DNA of 64,000 nucleotides from NCBI GenBank assembly GCA_021732975.1, contig JAKFWC010000023.1, forward strand, positions 558,001 to 622,000. Reading direction: 5' to 3'. Position numbers and translations under genes: made by a program. This document shows positions 34,333 to 42,107 of the stretch, piece by piece. The DNA comes from Planctomycetaceae bacterium (GTDB taxonomy: Bacteria > Planctomycetota > Planctomycetia > Planctomycetales > Planctomycetaceae). The notes below the pieces were generated by a model, which saw only the letters and a program-made list of their open reading frames with translations, had not been told where the DNA came from and ran no database searches. How positions within the stretch are numbered: position 1 is the stretch's first letter; every line of letters begins with the position of its first letter.

Positions 34333-35160
34333 ATGTTGATCCGTGTGGGACACAGTCCCGATCCCGATGATGCGTTCATGTTCCACGCCCTGGCGAACGA
34401 CAAGATTCCCACGGGCGATTATCAGTTCACGCACGAATTGCAGGACATCGAAACCCTCAACCGCCGGGCGCTCAAGGGCGAACTGGAGCTGACCGCGGTC
34501 AGCCTGCACGGCTATGCGTACCTCACCGACAAATACGCGCTGTGTGCCTGCGGGTGCAGCATGGGCGATAATTACGGCCCGATGGTCGTCGCCAAGCAGC
34601 CCGGCGCACTCGGCGATTTCCGCAAGAAACGGATCGCCATCCCCGGCACCATGACCACCGCCTACCTCGCCCTGCGGCTCGCGCTGCCGGAATTTGAACC
34701 GGTCGTCTATCCCTTCGATGAAATCCTGAACGTGACGCAAGCCGGTGAAGTTGACGCCGGGTTGATCATTCACGAAGGCCAGTTGACGTATCAGAATCAA
34801 GGCCTGCACCTGATCACCGATCTCGGCCAATGGTGGTTGAAGGACACCGGGCTGCCGTTACCTCTCGGGGGCAATGCAATCCGCCGTGATCTCGGCGAAA
34901 AAGCCATGCACGATGTCACTGTGCTATTGAAGCAAAGTATCCAGTACGCCCTCGATCACCGGGCGGAAGCGTTGCAGCATGCATTGCAGTACGGCCGCGA
35001 TTTGGATCGCAGCCAGGCGGACAAATTCGTGGGCATGTACGTCAACGATTGGACGATCGATTTCGGCCCCCGCGGCCGCGAAGCCGTGTCGACGCTCCTC
35101 AAACGGGCGTATGATGAAAAGATCATCCCGCATCCCGTGAAGCTGGAATTCATCTCTTAG
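34333..35160 (+). CDS. mqnD: 1,4-dihydroxy-6-naphthoate synthase (MqnD)
   Basis: MqnD converts cyclic dehypoxanthinyl futalosine to 1,4-dihydroxy-6-naphthoate in the futalosine route to menaquinone. The 275-residue product starts MLIRVGHSPDPDDAFMFHAL, the family hallmark, and has a periplasmic-binding-protein-like fold: ELTAVSLHGYAYLTDKYAL, IAIPGTMTTAYLALRLALPE, GEVDAGLIIHEGQLTYQNQG with the catalytic-site histidine, and PLPLGGNAIRRDLGEKAM. Length is typical. No other mqn gene lies nearby, so the pathway is scattered. The presence of MqnD shows that this organism makes menaquinone by the futalosine route. Confidence 0.95.
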   Translation: MLIRVGHSPDPDDAFMFHALANDKIPTGDYQFTHELQDIETLNRRALKGELELTAVSLHGYAYLTDKYALCACGCSMGDNYGPMVVAKQPGALGDFRKKRIAIPGTMTTAYLALRLALPEFEPVVYPFDEILNVTQAGEVDAGLIIHEGQLTYQNQGLHLITDLGQWWLKDTGLPLPLGGNAIRRDLGEKAMHDVTVLLKQSIQYALDHRAEALQHALQYGRDLDRSQADKFVGMYVNDWTIDFGPRGREAVSTLLKRAYDEKIIPHPVKLEFIS

Positions 35161-35182
35161 ATTACTTGCGTGGACGCTTACC

Positions 35183-35725
35183 GTGGGAACACGAATCAAC
35201 GCGGTATTCTCGCATGCGATCGTGGATCACACAAACGTTGACGGTGTGATGACGCGCCTGAAACAAGCCGAAGAGGCGATTCGCATTCTCGTAGCATATT
35301 GGGATTCCGTTGGGCAACCCGAAGAGCTTCGCTGGCAAATCCACCATTGGCCTCCTAAGTATGACGACGGAAACCTGCGCATAACGGGCCCGTTGTTTCT
35401 CACAATCAGCCCCGTTACGGTCCATGTCCGTGCGGGCGGGAGATGGCGTGGCTTTCTCAGCATTCCGGAATTGCGAGATGCTCACCTCCGAGCGATCCGT
35501 GCAATCGCGAGAAGTTTCGGAGCATCGCGGCTTGCCTGGTTTCTCGATACCGACTCGGTTGTAGACACTCTCGTTGCTGGGGGGGCCTTCGACAACTGTG
35601 TGGAAGAACTTCATCGTTGTTGGGGACCACCAGAACCTGCCATTGACCACATTTCACACGAAATCGCTGCTGAAACAGAGCGAGGTGTTCCTACCGTGTG
35701 GTATCTTGATTGCGTGGACAGTTAA
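35183..35725 (+). CDS. Hypothetical protein
   Basis: A 180-residue soluble protein that I do not recognise. It begins with GTG at 35183 (MGTRINAVFSHAIVDHTNVD) 22 bases after mqnD, so it may be co-transcribed. It has no signal peptide or membrane segment. The stretch AYWDSVGQPEELRWQIHHWP and the Trp/Asp-rich remainder (SRLAWFLDTDSVVDTLVAGG, HRCWGPPEPAIDHI) suggest a compact globular domain. Codon use looks like that of a real gene. The start is uncertain because no ATG is available. Confidence 0.6.
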   Translation: MGTRINAVFSHAIVDHTNVDGVMTRLKQAEEAIRILVAYWDSVGQPEELRWQIHHWPPKYDDGNLRITGPLFLTISPVTVHVRAGGRWRGFLSIPELRDAHLRAIRAIARSFGASRLAWFLDTDSVVDTLVAGGAFDNCVEELHRCWGPPEPAIDHISHEIAAETERGVPTVWYLDCVDS

Positions 35726-35754
35726 CCGACTTACGTTGTTTGCCATCAACAAAG

Positions 35755-35784
35755 CATCCCGGCTGCGAGGAAGCAGCCGGGATG
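35755..35784. repeat. Palindromic repeat, CATCCCGGCTGC family, copy 3
   Basis: Perfect 12-base stem CATCCCGGCTGC / GCAGCCGGGATG with loop GAGGAA, 30 bases after the hypothetical gene. Close to it (35798-35816) is a fragment reading in CCACTAC and CCACTGG units that looks like a remnant of the heptamer repeat. Confidence 0.8.
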
Positions 35785-35824
35785 TGATCTGTCCTTCTGA
35801 TCCACTACCCACTGGCTCTTCGCC

Positions 35825-37447
35825 TTGCTGAAGATCACCCCCAAACGCCGTTACCTCGTCCGCTTCGCACCGAAGCGGATTCCGCATCTGTTTACGGATG
35901 TGCTCATCATTGGGGCGGGGATTGCCGGCATCCGGGCGGCGTTGTCGATTGATCCGAAGTTGAACGTTGTTGTGGCGACCAAGGGCCGGATTGATCATTC
36001 CAACAGTGCGTATGCTCAGGGGGGCATCGCGGGGGTGTTCGATCCGCTGGATGACATCACCAATCACTTTGCCGATACCATTGCCGCCGGGAAGGGAATG
36101 TGCCATGCCGATATCGTCGACATGGTGGTGAAGGAAGCCCCGCAGCGGATTCGCGAACTCGTCTCCTACGGCGCGGCGTTCGATCAATCCGACGGCGAAA
36201 TGGCCCTCACGCAGGAAGGGGGTCACAGTCACCGCCGGGTGGTGCATGCCCTCGGTGATGCCACCGGTAAAGAAATCATGCGGGCACTCATCGCCCGGTT
36301 GAAAAGTGAACCATCGATCTCGGTGTGGGATGACACGTTCACGATCGATCTGCTCACCCACGGCGGCGAATGTCGCGGGGCGTTGATGTGGAATCCGCAG
36401 CACGGCAAGACGTTCGTCTGGGCGAAGCAGACGATTCTCGCCACCGGCGGCGCGGGGCGATTATTCCGCGAAACCACGAACCCCGAGATTGCGACCGCGG
36501 ATGGTCAAGCGATGGCGTTTCGCGCCGGCGCCGAGCTGCGCGACATGGAATTCATGCAGTTTCATCCTACGGTGCTGTACATCGCCGGTAGTTCGCGGCA
36601 CCTCATTTCCGAAGCCGTGCGCGGCGAAGGGGGTATCCTCCGCGATTGTCACGGCGATCGCTTCATGAGTGATTACAGCCCGCAATTGGAACTCGCCCCG
36701 CGCGATGAAGTCAGCCGGGCCATCACCCGCCAGATGGAGAAGACGCGACATCACTGCGTGTATCTCGATGTCACGCATCTCGACAAAGCGCTGATCGCCG
36801 AGCGGTTTCCGCACATTGGTAAGGTCTGCGCGAGTTTCGGTCTCGATCTCACGAAAGATCTGATTCCGGTTCGTCCGGGTGCCCATTACATGATTGGTGG
36901 GGTCACACTCGACACGGAATCCCGCACCACGCTGCCGCGGTTGTGGGCGGCAGGGGAAGTGACCTCCAGCGGACTCCACGGCGCGAATCGCCTCGCCAGC
37001 AACAGCCTGCTGGAGGGCCTGGTCTTCGGACTGCGGGCTGGGCGGAATGCGTCTCAAGCGGCGCTGGGCGAGGAAGACCGGTTCACCGCGCTGCCGCTGG
37101 ATGACGATCCGCTGCCGTCGCTGCCGGATGACGGCTTGAATCTCGACGACCTGCTGAACTCGCTCAACAGCGAGATGTGGCGGAACGTCGGCATTGAACG
37201 CAATGCGGAGGGATTGGAAGCGGCGTTGCAGCGAGTGGAATTCTGGGATCGTTACGTCGGCCCACGCGAATTCAATTCGACGAAAGGCTGGGAACTGCAG
37301 AACATGCTCCTCGTTGCCCGCTTGATGATCGCCTCGGCGATGGCCCGCAAAGAAACCCGCGGCGTGCATACGAGATCAGACTTCCCGGCGACTGATCCTG
37401 CGCAGACCGAGCACCTGTGCTGCGTCTCTGATTACGGTTCACGGTGA
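35825..37447 (+). CDS. nadB: L-aspartate oxidase
   Basis: NadB oxidises L-aspartate to iminoaspartate, the first step of de novo NAD synthesis, with FAD. The 540-residue product has the dinucleotide site VLIIGAGIAGIRAALSI, the succinate-dehydrogenase-like block HSNSAYAQGGIAGV, QEGGHSHRRVVHALGDATGK, LATGGAGRLFRETTNPEIAT, MEFMQFHPTVLYI, SEAVRGEGGILRDCHGDRF, VRPGAHYMIGGV and GLHGANRLASNSLLEGLVFG. The C-terminal helical domain follows. The start is TTG at 35825, adjacent CTG being possible; no ATG gives a full N-terminus. nadA and nadC are not in the window. Confidence 0.95.
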   Translation: MLKITPKRRYLVRFAPKRIPHLFTDVLIIGAGIAGIRAALSIDPKLNVVVATKGRIDHSNSAYAQGGIAGVFDPLDDITNHFADTIAAGKGMCHADIVDMVVKEAPQRIRELVSYGAAFDQSDGEMALTQEGGHSHRRVVHALGDATGKEIMRALIARLKSEPSISVWDDTFTIDLLTHGGECRGALMWNPQHGKTFVWAKQTILATGGAGRLFRETTNPEIATADGQAMAFRAGAELRDMEFMQFHPTVLYIAGSSRHLISEAVRGEGGILRDCHGDRFMSDYSPQLELAPRDEVSRAITRQMEKTRHHCVYLDVTHLDKALIAERFPHIGKVCASFGLDLTKDLIPVRPGAHYMIGGVTLDTESRTTLPRLWAAGEVTSSGLHGANRLASNSLLEGLVFGLRAGRNASQAALGEEDRFTALPLDDDPLPSLPDDGLNLDDLLNSLNSEMWRNVGIERNAEGLEAALQRVEFWDRYVGPREFNSTKGWELQNMLLVARLMIASAMARKETRGVHTRSDFPATDPAQTEHLCCVSDYGSR

Positions 37448-37463
37448 ACGCGTCGCTCCATCA

Positions 37464-37608
37464 CAGTCCGGAGCGCGAGCGACGGCAGTCTGGAATCGCA
37501 AAAGCTTTGATATCGGAATTCGGAGCAAGACACTGGCAGAGTCAGTGGCACACACAGCAAACCAGGCTTTGTCTGAACCAGGACATCCGTTGCTCGCGCT
37601 CCGGACTG
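37464..37608. repeat. MITE-like element with 22-bp terminal inverted repeats
   Basis: A 145-base unit in the convergent gap between nadB and the secretin-like gene. Its ends, at 37464-37485 and 37587-37608, are inverted copies that match at 21 of 22 bases (core CCGGAGCGCGAGC). Inside, at 37531-37554, lies a copy of the GCCACTGGC-type arm described at 43448, so two repeat families are nested. No open frame of note. Confidence 0.75.
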
Positions 37609-37629
37609 AGACGGAGTTGTGTCACCTGA

Positions 37630-38790
37630 TTACGGTGTGGTCATTTTCACGTCGAGCTCTTTCAACAACTCCGCCACTTCCGTGTGAACTTCCGCGCGGT
37701 CGACGATCACCAGAATTTCCGACGGCAGGCTCGGGAATGTGTTGGCAAGGTCTGGACATAACCGGCCCGCGGGATCAGGCATCACCGCCAACCGTCCTGT
37801 TCGCGGCGTCATCACGGGACGAATCAGGGGCAGCAAATCGGCCATGCGGATGACCTGCGGGCGGTAAATTTTTGTGATCTGCGGCTGCCGGCGCATCGCC
37901 CGGTCTTCGGCCATTCCCCGGGGCATCACGCGCAGCAAGTGCTCTTCCCGTTCCACACCCAGTTTCGTGTGTTGCAGCACCGCATTGATGGCTTCCCCGA
38001 GCGTGATATCCCGCAGGGTGATCGTTGTCCGTTCGGTCACCTCGGGAGAAAATTCCAGCTTCAAACCAGCCAGATCGCAGAGCATTCCGAATACATCCCG
38101 CACGGGGGCCGATTTCACTTCGAGTGAAAAGCGGTCGCGGTCTGCGGCGGTCCGCTCGATCTTGATCATCGCCGTCGACTCTCGATCGTTGAGGGGCGAG
38201 AAGACTTCCGGTCGGACGGGTGCAGGTTCTGCGGTGGCCCGTTCAATCATGGTTTGCGTCGCTTGCCGCGCGAGGAGTTCAATCCCAAAGGCGATGCGGG
38301 CCAACTGTTGTTCCTGGCTTTTGCAACAGTCCGCAACAACGGCTGCGGGAGCCGGGGCAATCGCTGGAGTCGGCGGGGCGAACGGTTCCGGCATCGGCTC
38401 AGCATCTATCAACTCGGCGGTCGGTGCCCGGCGCGGAAACAACGCATCCGCGGGATCGAAGTCGTCCCGTTCCGTTGCCTTCGCCGGCGGTGGCGGGAAG
38501 TCTTCGGGATCGATCTGAGCCAGCAGTGTTGCGGGTGATGACGAAACCCGGCGAACCGGTGTTGTCTGTTGCGGAGGATCGGTTTCGACCGTCTCCAGCG
38601 CGACCGGTGATGCCGTCGGTTTCGTTGGGCGGATCATGGAAGCGTACGCCATCAGCGACATTGCTTCGCCGGGCTTTCCCTGCGAAGCAAGCATCCCGCG
38701 CAGGGCCGCGGCTACGCCAAGGATGCCGAGCGCGAGCCCGAGTGTCATTGCGGCCGTTCGCAGACTGGCTGGTCCCCCCGACATTTCCAT
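37630..38790 (-). CDS. Secretin N-domain (STN)-like membrane-anchored protein
   Basis: A 386-residue protein with one N-terminal membrane segment (about 10-30, TAAMTLGLALGILGVAAALR), a long Pro/Ala-rich linker (about 45-150), and a C-terminal half that resembles secretin and TonB short N-terminal domains: VKSAPVRDVFGMLCDLAGLK with VTERTTITLRDITLGEAINA, then a second fold ending SEILVIVDRAEVHTEVAELL. This is the N0/N1 pattern of type II, type III and type IV pilus secretins, but no beta-barrel pore follows. It is the second gene of a unit with the GspC-like gene, 20 bases apart. GAGGGGGT lies just before the ATG; the second Met (38784) is possible. The partner and role are unknown. Confidence 0.7.
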   Translation of the reverse strand: MEMSGGPASLRTAAMTLGLALGILGVAAALRGMLASQGKPGEAMSLMAYASMIRPTKPTASPVALETVETDPPQQTTPVRRVSSSPATLLAQIDPEDFPPPPAKATERDDFDPADALFPRRAPTAELIDAEPMPEPFAPPTPAIAPAPAAVVADCCKSQEQQLARIAFGIELLARQATQTMIERATAEPAPVRPEVFSPLNDRESTAMIKIERTAADRDRFSLEVKSAPVRDVFGMLCDLAGLKLEFSPEVTERTTITLRDITLGEAINAVLQHTKLGVEREEHLLRVMPRGMAEDRAMRRQPQITKIYRPQVIRMADLLPLIRPVMTPRTGRLAVMPDPAGRLCPDLANTFPSLPSEILVIVDRAEVHTEVAELLKELDVKMTTP

Positions 38791-38810
38791 ACCCCCTCGC
38801 CGCGAGGCGT

Positions 38811-39191
38811 TCAGCGCCGTTTTTGTTCCACCGGTGTGGCGACCAATTCTGCCTTGGGAACGGCGTGCAACCGGACGCTCTCGGCTTCAATTTTGACGAC
38901 TCGGAAGCTGGTCCCATCGCGGAGAATCTGTTCCCCCTGCCTCACGACGCGGCCGTCAATCACGGTGTAGCGGTGCTCACCGGCAATCGATGTTCCCTGC
39001 ACGCAGACATCTCCCATGGTGGATGCCAACGGCAACACGATTTCGCGGGGAGCACTGGACTGTTCCGGTGGCCGCGGCCGTCGCGCTGCGGCCACCATCG
39101 GTGACAACCACGTGACGGAACCTATCAGCAACAATCCCAGCACCAACGGCGATTTTCGATGGGGGGAATTCGGGGCAAACAACGCGATCAT
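38811..39191 (-). CDS. Small secreted protein with GspC/PilP-like C-terminal motif
   Basis: A 126-residue protein. The ATG at 39191 (MIALFAPNSPHRKSPLVLGL) gives a signal-anchor or signal peptide (LVLGLLLIGSVTWLSPMVAA). The rest reads TSIAGEHRYTVIDGRVVRQG, EQILRDGTSFRVVKIEAESV and RLHAVP, a pattern like the HR/PilP domains of GspC, GspB and PilP (Gly-Arg-x-x-x-x-Gly, then Val-x-x-Ile-x-x-x-x-Val). It is upstream of, and probably co-transcribed with, the STN-like gene, which fits an inner-membrane partner for a secretin-like protein. The match is remote. Confidence 0.6.
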   Translation of the reverse strand: MIALFAPNSPHRKSPLVLGLLLIGSVTWLSPMVAAARRPRPPEQSSAPREIVLPLASTMGDVCVQGTSIAGEHRYTVIDGRVVRQGEQILRDGTSFRVVKIEAESVRLHAVPKAELVATPVEQKRR

Positions 39192-39332
39192 TGGTTTGTG
39201 TCCCCAGCCGCAATGATGGCAATCCAGTCCGTACAACTTCTGCAATCGTTACCATCGGCAAAACTTCGCGCGGGCCGTTGATGGATTTCGCGTGATCGGC
39301 AGAAATGGCCGAAGATCGGGAGAGACATTTCG

Positions 39333-39393
39333 CAGCCCGGAGCGCAAGCGACGGAAGCACTTCGGAAACGGCTGTTGCTTGCGCTCCGGGATG
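39333..39393. repeat. Inverted repeat, CCGGAGCGCAAGC family
   Basis: Arms at 39333-39354 and 39373-39393 share the complementary core CCCGGAGCGCAAGC. It is the same family as the ends of the element at 37464-37608. Confidence 0.7.
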
Positions 39394-39416
39394 CGAAGTG
39401 TCGACCGGAGAAGACA

Positions 39417-39448
39417 ACGACCTCGATGGCGTGAGCCATCGAGGTCGT
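39417..39448. repeat. 14-bp perfect hairpin
   Basis: ACGACCTCGATGGC pairs with its complement around GTGA. One of four hairpins packed between 39.33 and 39.66 kb. Confidence 0.75.
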
Positions 39449-39506
39449 CTGCGTCCGCATCGGGCGGTCGGCCTGTCTCCCAAGCCGTACCGCGGGGTAA
39501 AATATG

Positions 39507-39557
39507 AGAACGCGGCAAGGTCCCCTCGAAGCTCCCAGCTCCTCCTTGCCGCGTTCT
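39507..39557. repeat. 14-bp perfect inverted repeat around a 23-base loop
   Basis: AGAACGCGGCAAGG and its complement flank 23 bases. It may form a stable RNA or cruciform; no open frame. Confidence 0.7.
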
Positions 39558-39575
39558 ACACTCTTCCGTAGCAAG

Positions 39576-39655
39576 CCACGGTCGAGGCAGTCGGTCGGTT
39601 CGTCGCGTCACCGTTTGGCGGCAACACACGAAACATAGGTCATGCCCGACCGTGG
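39576..39655. repeat. Inverted repeat CCACGGTCG
   Basis: CCACGGTCG at 39576-39584 and its complement at 39647-39655 bracket 62 bases. A short dispersed repeat candidate. The whole gap 39192-39749 (558 bases) contains only such repeats plus the presumed promoters of the divergent flanking genes. Confidence 0.55.
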
Positions 39656-39749
39656 TCAAATTTGCGGCGCTCCGTTTATTACCATTTTGCAGAAACCCCA
39701 TCGTTTCGTGGCCATTTCGCCTCATTCCGGCTGACGTTAGACTTGGGGC

Positions 39750-40733
39750 ATGAATCCCGATGCACTCCAATTGATCGACGCGAATCACGAAGGCCAGACC
39801 GTGTTGGCGGTCCTGCGTTCACTGTTGCCCGGGGCATCGTGGAACGATTGCCGCCGCCAGTTATCGGCCCGGCGGGTGCTCGTCAACGGCGTGCTGTGCA
39901 TCCATGAAGCCCGGCGGTTACAACGTGGCGACGAAGTTCGGTTGCTCGCCGATCCGGCCACTTCGGCGCTCAAACCAGCGCAACTCGTCATCCATTACGT
40001 GGACGAACACATCGTGGTGGTTGACAAGCCGATCGGCGTGGTCAGTACGCGGCGACCCGAAGAACAACATTGGCCCGCGGAAAAGAAGCGATTAGCCCCG
40101 ACGCTGGATGAATTGGTCGCGGCGCGGCTGCGAGCGATTCCCGTCGTCGCGGTGAAGCCTCGTAAGCCGATTGCCCTGCCGCCGTTGCTTCGCGTACAGC
40201 GGTTGGACCGCGAGACCACCGGAATCATCGTCTTTGCCCGCACGACTCCGGCCGCAGCCGTCCTGATCGATCAGTTCGCGGAGCATCGAGCTGAGCGCGT
40301 GTATTACGCGGTCGTCCCCGGTTGTCCCCCCGTCACCACGATTCGTTCGCACCTGGTGCGCGATCGCGGTGATGGCCATCGCGGTTCGAGTCCCGACGGC
40401 AAACACGGTGTCCCTGCCGTGACGCATGTGCGACCGCTGGAAACACGCGGCGGCTTCACGAAAGTGGAGTGCCGCCTGGAAACCGGTCGGACGCACCAGA
40501 TTCGCATCCATCTGTCGGAACTCGGCTTCTCCGTGTGCGGCGACCGGGAATACGGAAATCCCGTCGGTCAGGTACAGCCTGACCGACGCAATGCGAACCA
40601 GCCACCGCGGTTGGCATTACATGCGGCGTTTCTCGCGTTCATTCACCCCGCCACGCAGCAGCGGATGGAGTTCACCTCACCGTGGCCCGCGGACTTGGAT
40701 GACTGGTGGCAGAACGCAGTCGTTGCTTCGTAG
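39750..40733 (+). CDS. RluA-family pseudouridine synthase
   Basis: RluA-type enzymes convert uridine to pseudouridine in rRNA or tRNA. The 327-residue product has an S4-like N-terminal domain (WNDCRRQLSARRVLVNGVLC, RLQRGDEVRLL), then the catalytic domain: VDEHIVVVDKPIGVVSTRRP, the active-site motif RVQRLDRETTGIIVFARTT with the catalytic aspartate, ERVYYAVVPG, and the C-terminal ETGRTHQIRIHLSELGFSVC with GDREYGNP. There is an insert (residues about 105-140, RLAPTLDELVAARLRAIPVV) compared with E. coli RluD. Target site cannot be given. Confidence 0.93.
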   Translation: MNPDALQLIDANHEGQTVLAVLRSLLPGASWNDCRRQLSARRVLVNGVLCIHEARRLQRGDEVRLLADPATSALKPAQLVIHYVDEHIVVVDKPIGVVSTRRPEEQHWPAEKKRLAPTLDELVAARLRAIPVVAVKPRKPIALPPLLRVQRLDRETTGIIVFARTTPAAAVLIDQFAEHRAERVYYAVVPGCPPVTTIRSHLVRDRGDGHRGSSPDGKHGVPAVTHVRPLETRGGFTKVECRLETGRTHQIRIHLSELGFSVCGDREYGNPVGQVQPDRRNANQPPRLALHAAFLAFIHPATQQRMEFTSPWPADLDDWWQNAVVAS

Positions 40734-40856
40734 GGCAGGCTCCTGCCTGCCATCAAAGCACCACGTGTGGCATGGTGTGCCAGTGGCACACGCGGAGGAC
40801 GATCCATCCACGATGATCGGCGCTGCTCGTTTGGATGGCAGGCAGGAGCCTGCCTA
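40731..40856. repeat. Composite inverted repeat GGCAGGCTCCTGCC
   Basis: Arms at 40731-40754 and 40833-40856 are near-perfect inverted copies (core GGCAGGCTCCTGCCTGCC, itself partly palindromic). Between them at 40766-40793 is a copy of the GTGCCACTGGC-type repeat. The element begins on the stop codon of the pseudouridine synthase and ends just before the convergent small membrane-protein gene, so it may stop transcription from both sides. Confidence 0.75.
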
Positions 40857-40865
40857 CGAGTCGGA

Positions 40866-41072
40866 TCACAGTCCCAGCGAGAAGAACCATAGCACGGCAA
40901 ACACGCCGGCCATCGCACCGACGATTGTCGCGAATAACCGCGCGGCCCGCTTCAGAATCCGCTCGGGCAGTTCGTAACGGCTGGCGCTATAGACGAGACT
41001 GATGATCGCGGCGAGCGGCATCAGGTACCACGTGACCGTCAAATCGGCGATGGCGAATACGGTCCAGTTCAT
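40866..41072 (-). CDS. Small membrane protein
   Basis: A 68-residue protein with two membrane helices (TVTWYLMPLAAIISLVYSAS and LFATIVGAMAGVFAVLWFFS) separated by a basic loop (RYELPERILKRAARL). I do not recognise the family. It follows the DUF6677-like gene by 30 bases on the same strand and is probably its operon partner. Confidence 0.75.
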   Translation of the reverse strand: MNWTVFAIADLTVTWYLMPLAAIISLVYSASRYELPERILKRAARLFATIVGAMAGVFAVLWFFSLGL

Positions 41073-41102
41073 GCGGAAAGACCTTGTGTGTCGCGAGGCG
41101 AA

Positions 41103-41993
41103 TTACTTGGCCGCGACGGTCGCAGCATTGGCGGGAACATCGGTCCGGTCGGGACCGGGGTTCGGTGGTGGTGGTTGCTCATCCCCAAATCCATACGCCG
41201 GACCTTCGATGGCGTCCCAGATCGCGAGCACGTTCAGAAAACCTGCAATGAGTGTGAACGCGATGGCCAGATCGTAATACTTGCCGAGTCGGCCGTGCAG
41301 ATCCTGCACCAGCGCGGGATCGGGCGGGGCATTGAAGGCGTCAAAAAATGGACGCGGAATCGAGCCGCGAATCACCATCGCCTCATTCGGATGCTGATCG
41401 GGCGAGTGAGCGACATGCATTTCCAACCCGCGCTGAAATCCGCCGCTGATCGGACGATCGAGCTTTAATCCGCCGGAAAGTTCCAATTCAATCGGCTGCC
41501 CGTCTTTCGTCCCGTGAAACACGCCGCGCGTCTCCGGCAGCGAGCCTTCCCGAGAGGTCTTTAATTCAATGTGGCCCACGAGTTCGCCAGAGACATCGTC
41601 GCGCGTCGGTCCGGTTGTCAGCAACCGGCCGGTGAACGGAGCCGAAATTGGTTCCGTCAGGTCGAATTCATCGTGATTCTCCGGGGTGTCCGAACGCCGC
41701 GATTGATAGAGCGCCACCAGCGATGGCAAGCCGACCCCGGACTGTCCCAGAAACGTCAGCGAGACTTTTTTCAGATCGCGACGGATGGGTGCTTGATAAA
41801 CCACGGCTCCTTCACCCAGTCGCATGCCGCCGAAGTAAGCTCCGAGGATGCAGACGAAGTAAATCAGCCCCTTGAACATGCGGCCCTGGTAGAAATGTCC
41901 GAGACCGGGGACGAGATAGGCCAAGACTCCGGCGATGAGGACGTTCTTTTCCTCCCACGGACGGCGGCGATCATCGGACGGCGGGACTGGCAT
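41103..41993 (-). CDS. DUF6677-like membrane protein
   Basis: A 296-residue protein (from the ATG at 41993; an ATG at 42059 would add 22 residues). The N-terminal part has KNVLIAGVLAYLVPGLGHFY followed by QGRMFKGLIYFVCILGAYFG, the hairpin of two membrane helices seen in the DUF6677 family of planctomycetes, with the GLGHFYQGR motif also found in TM2-type domains. The middle (about 90-240) is a hydrophilic, beta-rich domain. A third helix (YDLAIAFTLIAGFLNVLAIW) and a Pro-rich tail close the protein. Function unknown. Confidence 0.8.
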   Translation of the reverse strand: MPVPPSDDRRRPWEEKNVLIAGVLAYLVPGLGHFYQGRMFKGLIYFVCILGAYFGGMRLGEGAVVYQAPIRRDLKKVSLTFLGQSGVGLPSLVALYQSRRSDTPENHDEFDLTEPISAPFTGRLLTTGPTRDDVSGELVGHIELKTSREGSLPETRGVFHGTKDGQPIELELSGGLKLDRPISGGFQRGLEMHVAHSPDQHPNEAMVIRGSIPRPFFDAFNAPPDPALVQDLHGRLGKYYDLAIAFTLIAGFLNVLAIWDAIEGPAYGFGDEQPPPPNPGPDRTDVPANAATVAAK

Positions 41994-42107
41994 CAACCCA
42001 CAACTTTCGTCAAGGTGCAAACCCACCCCGTCTTCCGCGCGGAAGCGGGCTGGTCTCATGCCGTGAGTGTAACAGATTTCCCGACTTTTCGGCCAGACCG
42101 ACGAGGC

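Noticed and set aside
34192-34830. 212-codon minus-strand frame opposite mqnD
   Set aside because: Antisense to a certain MqnD; runs through a palindromic repeat.
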